Positions 16,842 through 23,055 of a stretch of DNA of 64,000 nt are shown here, one piece after another. Numbering within the stretch: position 1 is the stretch's first letter; every line of letters begins with the position of its first letter. Source of the DNA: Terasakiella sp033100395. GTDB lineage: Bacteria > Pseudomonadota > Alphaproteobacteria > Rhodospirillales > Terasakiellaceae. The translations under genes and the position numbers were made by a program. The notes beneath the pieces were generated by a model, which was not told the DNA's origin, ran no database searches, and saw only the letters and a list, made by a program, of their open reading frames with translations. The stretch is from assembly GCF_033100395.1 (NCBI RefSeq), contig NZ_JAWLVJ010000002.1, positions 189,890 to 253,889 on the forward strand. Direction: 5' to 3'.

Positions 16842-16926
16842 ATACGCCCTTGCACGCAATGGATGTTCTTGAAAAATATTATAAAATCTGTAAGTATATA
16901 CGGATAACTACGTACATGAGAAAAGA

Positions 16927-17565
16927 ATGAAAAGCAGGGTCAAAACCCTAGAGGTCACAAAGAGCTATATCGACGCTTTTAATCGCCGGGACTTGAAAAC
17001 TATCGAAGAGATGTTGTGTCCCGATGATGTCTGTTTTGTGCGTCAAAGCCAGCCGACCATTGTGGGCGTGAACCAGATCATGCATCGCTGCATCGGCACC
17101 TTTGAACGGCTCGACCGTCAGGGCCATCAGCTGCATATGATAAATGCCATTATTGATTTCAAGAATACCAAGGCGCATCCCTGTATGCTGGGGATCATGG
17201 ATGGGGAAAGGTTTTCTGTGGCCATTCTGGATGTGAAGGTCAATGGCAAAATCTCTAATATCTCAATCCTGATGACCAAGGATACGCTCAATAGCGCACG
17301 CCCGACCGAACCGTTGGCTCAGGAAGAGATTGCCGAACTGCATGCCATGAAACCGCAACTGAGCGAAGAAGAACTTCAGGAACGCAGGAAAGGCCTGGAA
17401 GTCAAAGCGATGAAGCTTAAAAAGCGGTTCGAAGAAGAAGGCCCAACGCAGGAACTTTTGGGTAAGCTGGAACGTCTGCAGGACGCCCAGCACAAACAGA
17501 AACAATTAGAAGAAGACCTGAGACTTGCAAAAATGATGAAAGCCGATAATTTAGAAGAAGTCTAA
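16927..17565 (+). CDS. NTF2/SnoaL-like domain protein with C-terminal coiled coil
   Basis: This 212-aa cytoplasmic protein is not clearly assignable. Residues ~8-120 look like an NTF2/SnoaL-like cone fold: the opening helix TKSYIDAFNRRDLKTIEEML is the family's usual start, followed by strands around DDVCFV, HQLHMINAIIDFK and RFSVAILDVKVNGKISNISI. From ~140 on it is charged and helical with a heptad-like pattern (ELQERRKGLEVKAMKLKKRF, KLERLQDAQHKQKQLEEDL), probably a coiled coil. It lies between pckA and yaaA, 25 bases before yaaA. No enzymatic role can be claimed. Confidence 0.7.
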   Translation: MKSRVKTLEVTKSYIDAFNRRDLKTIEEMLCPDDVCFVRQSQPTIVGVNQIMHRCIGTFERLDRQGHQLHMINAIIDFKNTKAHPCMLGIMDGERFSVAILDVKVNGKISNISILMTKDTLNSARPTEPLAQEEIAELHAMKPQLSEEELQERRKGLEVKAMKLKKRFEEEGPTQELLGKLERLQDAQHKQKQLEEDLRLAKMMKADNLEEV

Positions 17566-17590
17566 AGATTTTTCTAATTAGGATTCATTT

Positions 17591-18355
17591 ATGTTCTGCG
17601 TTGTCTCGCCTGCCAAAAAACTCGATTACGATACCCCGGCCCCTGCATTGGATCATACCGGTCCGGTCTTTCTGGATGATACGGTCGAGCTTTCAAAGAC
17701 AACCAAAAACCTGAGCCGCGCCGACCTGTCACGTCTGATGAAAATCAGCGACAAACTGGCCGATCTGAACCATGCGCGTTTCCAGGGCTTTTCCGTTCCT
17801 TTCGATACGGAAAATGCCAAACAGGCGGCCCTTGCCTTTAGCGGGGATACCTATGTGGGGCTGGATGCAAAGACCTTGGATAAGGATGACTTTGCTTTCG
17901 CCCAGGATCATTTTGGTATTCTGTCCGGCTTTTATGGTCTGTTGCGCCCCCTTGATCTGATGCAACCCTATCGTCTGGAAATGGGGACCCGTTTGGAAAA
18001 CCCGCGCGGCAATAATCTTTATGAGTTCTGGGGAAGCCAAATTGCAGAACGGATTAACGAGATGAACGGTGATGGTGCGTTGATTAACTGTGCATCCAAC
18101 GAATATTTCAAGGCTGTCGATAAAAAAGCATTGAAAGGCGAGGTCATCACTCCGGTCTTTAAAGAAATCAAATCCGGTGTGGCCAAGACCATTGGCCTGA
18201 TGGCAAAACGCGCGCGTGGTACAATGGCGCGCTACATCATCCAGAACCGCATTGACCAGCCTGAAGCCATCAAAGATTTCACGGAAAGCGGCTATGTCTA
18301 TCGCGAAGACTTATCGAGAGGCAACGACTGGGTCTTTACGGCGGAGCGTGAATAG
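17591..18355 (+). CDS. yaaA: Peroxide stress protein YaaA (DUF328/UPF0246)
   Basis: This 254-aa protein is full length for the YaaA family. It has the N-terminal signature VVSPAKKLDYDTP, the central YVGLDAKTLDKDDFAFAQ and ILSGFYGLLRPLDLMQPYRLEMG, and the C-terminal KTIGLMAKRARGTMARYII. In E. coli YaaA is induced by OxyR, lowers free iron during peroxide stress and binds DNA. It follows the NTF2-like gene by 25 bases. The downstream thiaminase homologue starts 88 bases later with its own strong ribosome site. Confidence 0.93.
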   Translation: MFCVVSPAKKLDYDTPAPALDHTGPVFLDDTVELSKTTKNLSRADLSRLMKISDKLADLNHARFQGFSVPFDTENAKQAALAFSGDTYVGLDAKTLDKDDFAFAQDHFGILSGFYGLLRPLDLMQPYRLEMGTRLENPRGNNLYEFWGSQIAERINEMNGDGALINCASNEYFKAVDKKALKGEVITPVFKEIKSGVAKTIGLMAKRARGTMARYIIQNRIDQPEAIKDFTESGYVYREDLSRGNDWVFTAERE

Positions 18356-18443
18356 CATCGTAACCCCTGCTACCTTGAAAGCTCTTATAAAGCGTGTAAT
18401 ACTCAATCAATAAATCAAAAAGATGTTGATTGGGAGGTCGGTA

Positions 18444-19847
18444 ATGACAGGGAAGATCAAACAGGGCGTGTTTGCCCTGCTCGGGCTCATGATGGTCGCG
18501 GCCGTAGCTGTACCCGCTTATGCAGCCAATTCAAGCCTAACCGTGGGGCTTTATCCATGGGTGCCCAGAATTGAACAGTTTCAGGATTCCATCCGGGAAA
18601 ATTGGTCGAAAGTCCAACCCGATGTGGAATTGGTGTTCCTGACATCTGAAGAATGGGACGGGGGCTATCACATGAACCCGCCATCCAATGCGGATGTTTA
18701 TGTGATGGACGCCATGTTCCTGAACTATTTCAACAGCATTGGCTCGGTTGAAACGCTTGCCGCAAATGAAGTCAGCAACCCGCAGGATTTCTTTTCTTAC
18801 GCCATTGACGGGGTGAAGAACCCGGATGGGACTTATCTGGCCGTGCCTATGCTGGGCTGCGCCAATATCATCTTCTATCACAAGGATGACACGGCGATTG
18901 CGAATGCAAATACACAGACGGAACTGCGTCAAACGCTGAATACTTGCACCTACACCAGCATGATCCCGCCGGATGCACGCGGCTTGATGATTGATATGCA
19001 GGGGGCTTCCACCGCGGCCTGTCGTTATATTGAGTCAGAGGCCGGTATTCAGAACACCTGGCCCATCAGCCTGCCCGAAGAAATTGATCCGACCGCCATG
19101 GGTTTTCTGAAAAACATGATGAATATGGCGAGCTTTGAAAACGCCACTGAAGCCGGTGACAACACCTATAACCGGGGCACCTGGTACAGCGAAGGTTATG
19201 GCCGGATTTTTGTGGGTTATACGGAAACTTTTTCTGCCATGGATGCCGCTACCCGCGCAGACACCCATATCAAACCGTTCCCGGCTTCTGATAACGCGGA
19301 TGCACCAACCATGTTTTATTCCGATCTGATCGCGGTGAACCCATCTGCCAATGGGCGCGGCAACCGGGCTTTGGCAGTGCAATTGTCCAACGTGATTGCC
19401 GATAGTCAGACGATTATCGACAGTATCGGCCCCGGCGATGGGTCAGCCTATCCACAGTATTTGATGCCTGTGCGCCCCAGCGTATTTGATGAACTCAGCC
19501 AGACCTTCCCGAAGTATCAGGAAATGAAGGAAATGGTGGAAAACTCCAACGCGACGCTTTTTGCACTGGATTCAAATTCACGCAATTGGTTTGACGCCAT
19601 GCAAGATCAGATTTTGGCAGGCACGCGGGAGAATTACCCGTGCGGCTGCGATATTCAGGCGACACAAAGCATTCCCGATAACAGTCAGGCACCTGCCATC
19701 TGCAACCAAACTTGTGCCGATCATGGCGGCTGGAACGGCCAATGGACCAACCAGTACCCGGCCGCACAGGAAGGCTCCGTCTGCGGCTGTAACACTTGTC
19801 CGGTGAGTACGTCTTTGGATAAAACACCAAGGGCGAATGATAACTAG
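18444..19847 (+). CDS. Secreted thiaminase I (thiamine pyridinylase) homologue with Cys-rich C-terminal module
   Basis: The start is ATG 18444, six bases after GGGAGG (18432-18437), giving 467 aa. A signal peptide (MTGKIKQGVFALLGLMMVAA, cleaved near AYA|AN) sends it to the periplasm or outside. The mature protein has the periplasmic-binding-protein fold and, from recalled family sequences, closely follows thiaminase I: LTVGLYPWVPRIEQF, DVYVMDAMFLNYF, LAVPMLGCANIIFYHKDD (position of the catalytic Cys), GRIFVGYTETFSAM (position of the catalytic Glu) and MFYSDLIAVNP. Thiaminase I cleaves thiamine by swapping the thiazole for a nucleophile. After residue ~395 comes a tail with 8 cysteines (PCGCD, CNQTC, GGWNGQW, SVCGCNTC) resembling MVL-type mannan-binding lectin repeats. 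A plain ABC binding protein is the alternative, but no transporter genes are nearby. Confidence 0.82.
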   Translation: MTGKIKQGVFALLGLMMVAAVAVPAYAANSSLTVGLYPWVPRIEQFQDSIRENWSKVQPDVELVFLTSEEWDGGYHMNPPSNADVYVMDAMFLNYFNSIGSVETLAANEVSNPQDFFSYAIDGVKNPDGTYLAVPMLGCANIIFYHKDDTAIANANTQTELRQTLNTCTYTSMIPPDARGLMIDMQGASTAACRYIESEAGIQNTWPISLPEEIDPTAMGFLKNMMNMASFENATEAGDNTYNRGTWYSEGYGRIFVGYTETFSAMDAATRADTHIKPFPASDNADAPTMFYSDLIAVNPSANGRGNRALAVQLSNVIADSQTIIDSIGPGDGSAYPQYLMPVRPSVFDELSQTFPKYQEMKEMVENSNATLFALDSNSRNWFDAMQDQILAGTRENYPCGCDIQATQSIPDNSQAPAICNQTCADHGGWNGQWTNQYPAAQEGSVCGCNTCPVSTSLDKTPRANDN

Positions 19848-19881
19848 GCTTACACTTAAAACTGTCGCCCCGCACATAAAC

Positions 19882-19969
19882 CCGCCACCCCGCACGTGTT
19901 GCGGGGCGATGGGGAAGGGCAGGAGCTCTGGCATCCACCCATTATCCCGCAACAGGTGCGGGATGACGG
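19882..19969. repeat. REPIN-like paired palindromic repeat, copy 1
   Basis: An 88-base unit made of two imperfect REP palindromes in inverted orientation: CACCCCGCACGTGTTGCGGGG at the left and CCCGCAACAGGTGCGGGATG at the right. They are separated by about 40 bases containing GGGGAAGGGCAGGAGCTCTG. Two further copies are at 20602-20689 and 21029-21116. A truncated extra arm (GTCGCCCCGCAC) lies just upstream at 19864-19875. It lies between the thiaminase gene and a 197-aa unknown gene and could also end transcription. Confidence 0.9.
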
Positions 19970-20001
19970 TTTTTGTTTTAACTTGAAGGATAAAAATAAG
20001 A

Positions 20002-20595
20002 ATGAATGAACGTCAGCGGTATGAGTTTTTTCTTGAGAAGACGAAGGATATTCCGAGAAATAGTAATGAAGGTCTTGATCAAATTGTTTACTTTGCTGAA
20101 AAACTTCAGATACCAGAAATAGGTAAAGTTGGCATTAATTGGGCGAGTGTTAACAGCACCATAAGAAACTTGGAAAGAGCGGAGAAACGATTGGCTGCCC
20201 ATTTTGAAGTTGTTGAATTTATGGAAAGCGGTTCTTTAACTGTTGATGGCCCTTGGCGAGATCGTTTGTTCACTTATGTTGAACATATCAAGACAACTGT
20301 TCGAAACAATATTCCAGATAGCCCAAAGAAAGAAGCTATTCTAAAGAAAATTCAGCTTCTTGAAGAGGAATTGAATACGGAAAAAATAAAGCTGGAACGT
20401 ATCGGTGACTTGTGGCTCACAGTCACGAGCTATGTTGGCGAAGGTGCAAAGAATCTTCTGCCAGTAGGCACTTTGCTTGGAAAAATGAACAATGCCCTCA
20501 GTAAAGCTGATGAGGAGGCGGAAGAGCAAAAGAAGATGTTGCCGCCACCTGATGACGTCGGCCTCGATGAAATAGACGATGAGGCGGCCGAATAA
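20002..20595 (+). CDS. Hypothetical helical protein between two repeats
   Basis: This 197-aa soluble protein matches no family I recognise. It is mostly helical. A probable coiled coil lies at residues ~108-135 (KKEAILKKIQLLEEELNTEK), and an acidic tail follows residue ~165 (DEEAEEQKKMLPPPDDVGLD). The coding sequence is visibly more AT-rich than its neighbours. It fits between repeat copies 1 and 2 with its stop 6 bases before copy 2, which suggests recent arrival with, or between, the repeats. No ribosome site is obvious beyond AAGGATAAAAATAAG. Confidence 0.65.
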   Translation: MNERQRYEFFLEKTKDIPRNSNEGLDQIVYFAEKLQIPEIGKVGINWASVNSTIRNLERAEKRLAAHFEVVEFMESGSLTVDGPWRDRLFTYVEHIKTTVRNNIPDSPKKEAILKKIQLLEEELNTEKIKLERIGDLWLTVTSYVGEGAKNLLPVGTLLGKMNNALSKADEEAEEQKKMLPPPDDVGLDEIDDEAAE

Positions 20596-20601
20596 AACCA
20601 T

Positions 20602-20689
20602 CCGTCACCCCGCACGCGTTGCGGGGCAATGGGGAAGGGCAGGAGCTCCGGCGTCCAACCATTATCCCGCAACATGTGCGGGATGACGG
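20602..20689. repeat. REPIN-like paired palindromic repeat, copy 2
   Basis: The same 88-base unit as copies 1 and 3, differing from them at only a few positions (for example GCGTT for GTGTT in the left arm and ACATG for ACAGG in the right arm). It separates the 197-aa unknown gene from the GIY-YIG nuclease gene. Confidence 0.9.
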
Positions 20690-20715
20690 TTTTCTTGGTA
20701 AGAAAAATGCATCAG

Positions 20716-20745
20716 ACCTTTTCATAGATGGCACTATGAAAAGGT
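20716..20745 (+). promoter_or_regulatory. Hairpin covering the start codon of the GIY-YIG gene
   Basis: A perfect 11-base inverted repeat, ACCTTTTCATA (20716-20726) and TATGAAAAGGT (20735-20745), with an 8-base loop. The second arm contains the ATG (20736-20738) of the nuclease gene, so in mRNA the start codon would be paired. It could limit translation, or as DNA be a binding or cleavage site for the encoded nuclease. Confidence 0.6.
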
Positions 20746-21026
20746 TTTTTGTTTATATGCTTTGTAATCGCCCGTTTGGTTCCCTCTATGTCGGTGTGAC
20801 ATCGGATTTGGTAAAACGTGCCTATGAACATCGATCAAAAGCAGTTGAGGGATATACCAAACAAAAGGATATCCATCGTCTAGTTTATTACGAGACGTTT
20901 GATCGCGCCGAAGACGCCATTTCGCATGAGAAAAAGCTTAAAAGATGGAAGCGTGACTGGAAATTTAATTTAATCGCCCGGGCCAATCCGCATTGGGATG
21001 ATTTATATCCTCAATTGTTCAAATAA
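20736..21026 (+). CDS. Small GIY-YIG nuclease-family protein
   Basis: This 96-aa protein is one GIY-YIG domain of the stand-alone type often annotated as 'excinuclease ABC C-like' or UPF0213. The first motif is VYML (GIY position), then SLYVGVTSDLVKRAYEHRSK (YIG motif and catalytic Arg), and then the conserved VYYETFDRAEDAISHEKKLK and a C-terminal KRWKRDWK stretch. The start is ATG 20736. A longer frame runs back through repeat copy 2 and is not believable. The gene is boxed between repeat copies 2 and 3, and its ATG lies in a perfect hairpin. A role in moving or maintaining the repeats is a hypothesis only. Confidence 0.85.
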   Translation: MKRFFVYMLCNRPFGSLYVGVTSDLVKRAYEHRSKAVEGYTKQKDIHRLVYYETFDRAEDAISHEKKLKRWKRDWKFNLIARANPHWDDLYPQLFK

Positions 21027-21028
21027 AT

Positions 21029-21116
21029 CCGTCACCCCGCACTCGTTGCGGGGCAATGGGAAAGGGCAGGAGCTCCGGCGTCCCACCATTATCCCGCAAC
21101 GGGTGCGGGATGACGA
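21029..21116. repeat. REPIN-like paired palindromic repeat, copy 3
   Basis: The third 88-base copy starts 2 bases after the GIY-YIG stop and ends 13 bases before the convergent glutathionyl-hydroquinone reductase gene. The arms are CACCCCGCACTCGTTGCGGG and CCCGCAACGGGTGCGGGATG. It may also serve as a bidirectional transcript end. Confidence 0.9.
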
Positions 21117-21129
21117 TAAAGGGTGAAAA

Positions 21130-22041
21130 CTATCCCCGTCCATGCGGTGACATAAAATCAATTTCCGGCCCCACGGGTATGATGCCTGTGGGGTTGATGG
21201 TTTTGTGGCTGCCGTAATAATGCGTTTTGATGTGATCCATATCCAGAGTCTCAGCCACACCTTCAACCTGATAGAGTTCACGCAGGTAGCTCCAGATGTT
21301 GGGATAGTCGATGATGCGTTTTTTGTTGCATTTGAAATGCCCGACATAGACCGCATCAAACCGCACGAGTGTAGTGAACAAACGCCAGTCGGCTTCGGTG
21401 ATCTGATCGCCGACCAGATAGCGGTTTTCAGATAAGATTTCTTCCACACGGTCCAGGGCATTGAACAGGTTGGTGTAAGCTTCTTCATAGGCTTCCTGGG
21501 TTGTCGCAAAGCCGGTTTTATAGACGCCGTTGTTGATGTTGTTATAAATCAAAGTGTTGATCTCATCGATTTGGGGACGTAGATGTTCTGGATAGTAGTC
21601 CGTACCATGCTCGCCAAATTCAGAATTAAGCATGCGGATGATTTCCGCGCTTTCATTACTGACAATTTGGTCGGTCTGTTTATCCCATAGGATGGGCACG
21701 GTGACGCGGGTGGTGATATGGGGATCAACCGATGTATAGATGGTATGAAGCGGATCGCCGTTGGGTAAAATCCATCCCTTATCGCCCATGAGGGCTTGCA
21801 CAATGACAACATCAATGGCGTTTTCCAGTCCTTTTAATTTGCGAAAGATCAGTGTGCGGTGCGCCCAGGGACAAGCCAGTGACACATAAAGGCGATAGCG
21901 CCCGATATCCGGTGTAAAGCCTGTGGAACCATCAGCTTTGATCCAGTTTCTGAACTGGCTTTCCTGACGTTTGAATTTTCCGCCGGATGTCTTGGTGTCA
22001 TACCATTGGTCCTGCCATGTGCCGTCTACCAGTAATCCCAT
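21130..22041 (-). CDS. Glutathionyl-hydroquinone reductase (YqjG/ECM4 family GST)
   Basis: A protein of about 303 aa starting MGLLVDGTWQDQWYDT, matching the usual family N-terminus. An in-frame ATG five codons upstream (22056) is a possible alternative, while the much longer frame to 22302 runs into the LysR gene. The catalytic cysteine is in RLYVSLACPWAHRTLIFRKL. Further family blocks are TVPILWDKQTDQIVSNESAE, NNGVYKTGFATTQEAY and HKTINPTGIIPVGP. These omega-like GSTs reduce glutathionyl-(hydro)quinones using glutathione in the cytoplasm. It is divergent from a LysR regulator, which probably controls it. Confidence 0.92.
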   Translation of the reverse strand: MGLLVDGTWQDQWYDTKTSGGKFKRQESQFRNWIKADGSTGFTPDIGRYRLYVSLACPWAHRTLIFRKLKGLENAIDVVIVQALMGDKGWILPNGDPLHTIYTSVDPHITTRVTVPILWDKQTDQIVSNESAEIIRMLNSEFGEHGTDYYPEHLRPQIDEINTLIYNNINNGVYKTGFATTQEAYEEAYTNLFNALDRVEEILSENRYLVGDQITEADWRLFTTLVRFDAVYVGHFKCNKKRIIDYPNIWSYLRELYQVEGVAETLDMDHIKTHYYGSHKTINPTGIIPVGPEIDFMSPHGRG

Positions 22042-22144
22042 AAGTCGATCTTTCATTTTGAATTTGTGATGGTTGTAGGATGCACTGTTTTCTGTATAGT
22101 GATAATGATGTTTTTTTGAAAATATTTGTTTCACGAGGCGAACA

Positions 22145-23053
22145 ATGAATAATCTGACAGGGATGATGGTTTTTGCCCAGGTGGTCCAGTCCGGCAGCTT
22201 TTCCAAGGCCGCAGATGCGCTGGGTATGTCGAAATCCTCGGTCAGTAAAAAGGTCACGTATCTGGAAGACCGCCTTGGTGTTCGCCTGCTCAACCGCACC
22301 ACTCGGAAGCTGAGCCTGACCGAGATCGGGCAGGTGTTTTATGAACGCTGTGAACGCATCATGAGTGAGGCCGAGGAAGCCGAACTTGCCATTACACGCC
22401 TTCAGGATGAACCACGCGGGCATTTAAAAATCAGTGCGCCCATGAGCTTTGGGATCAAACATCTGGGCAAGCCGCTTGCGACCTTTATGGGGCAGTATGA
22501 TGACCTGAGCGTGGATGTGTCTTTGAACGACCGTTTTGTTGATATTGTGGATGAAGGGTTTGATATGGCGATCCGCATCGGGCGCTTGCCGGATTCATCA
22601 TTGATTGCCAAAAAAATCGGATCATCCCGCCTGATGATTGCGGCATCACCTGATTATCTGGATAAACATGGCCGCCCGACCCATCCGCGTGAACTGGAAA
22701 ATCACCGCTGTATTGGCTATACGCTGTCGCGCGATGTGGGCTATTGGCATTTTCAGGAAAATGGCAAGGACCTAAGCGTCAAAATTGATGGTTATATCAA
22801 GATGAACAATGGTGACCTGGGGCGTCATATGACTTTGGCGGGTGCTGGTGTGGGTGTATCGCCTGCCTTTATTATTGGACCCGATGTAGCAGATGGCAAT
22901 CTGGAACTGATCCTTGAAGACTATGAGCCAGAACCTGTGAATATCTATGCGGTCTATCCCCATAACCGACATCTATCCGCCAAGGTGCGCCTGTTTGTGG
23001 ATTTCCTGAAAAGCTGGTTTGACCAATGCCCATCCTGGGATACCAAATTATAA
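22145..23053 (+). CDS. LysR-family transcriptional regulator
   Basis: This 302-aa regulator has an N-terminal winged helix-turn-helix (FAQVVQSGSFSKAADALGMS, then VSKKVTYLEDRLGVRLLNRT) and a periplasmic-binding-protein-like effector domain (LKISAPMSFGIKHLG through LELILEDYEPEPVNIYAVYP). It is transcribed away from the glutathionyl-hydroquinone reductase gene with about 100 bases between them, the classic LysR-target arrangement, so that gene is the likely target and a quinone or electrophile the likely signal (inference). The 3' end is 2 bases from the convergent GATase-like gene. Confidence 0.93.
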   Translation: MNNLTGMMVFAQVVQSGSFSKAADALGMSKSSVSKKVTYLEDRLGVRLLNRTTRKLSLTEIGQVFYERCERIMSEAEEAELAITRLQDEPRGHLKISAPMSFGIKHLGKPLATFMGQYDDLSVDVSLNDRFVDIVDEGFDMAIRIGRLPDSSLIAKKIGSSRLMIAASPDYLDKHGRPTHPRELENHRCIGYTLSRDVGYWHFQENGKDLSVKIDGYIKMNNGDLGRHMTLAGAGVGVSPAFIIGPDVADGNLELILEDYEPEPVNIYAVYPHNRHLSAKVRLFVDFLKSWFDQCPSWDTKL

Positions 23054-23055
23054 TT

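Noticed and set aside
18444..19847. Calling the secreted protein an ordinary ABC transporter solute-binding protein
   Set aside because: The fold is shared, but family-specific blocks and the Cys/Glu pair follow thiaminase I, and no permease or ATPase genes are adjacent.
20619..20735. N-terminal 39-residue extension of the GIY-YIG protein
   Set aside because: It would be translated from repeat copy 2; the GIY motif begins right after the ATG at 20736.
19882..21116. A CRISPR-like array formed by the three palindromic repeats
   Set aside because: The units are 88 bases, internally palindromic, and separated by whole genes of ~630 and ~340 bases rather than short spacers.
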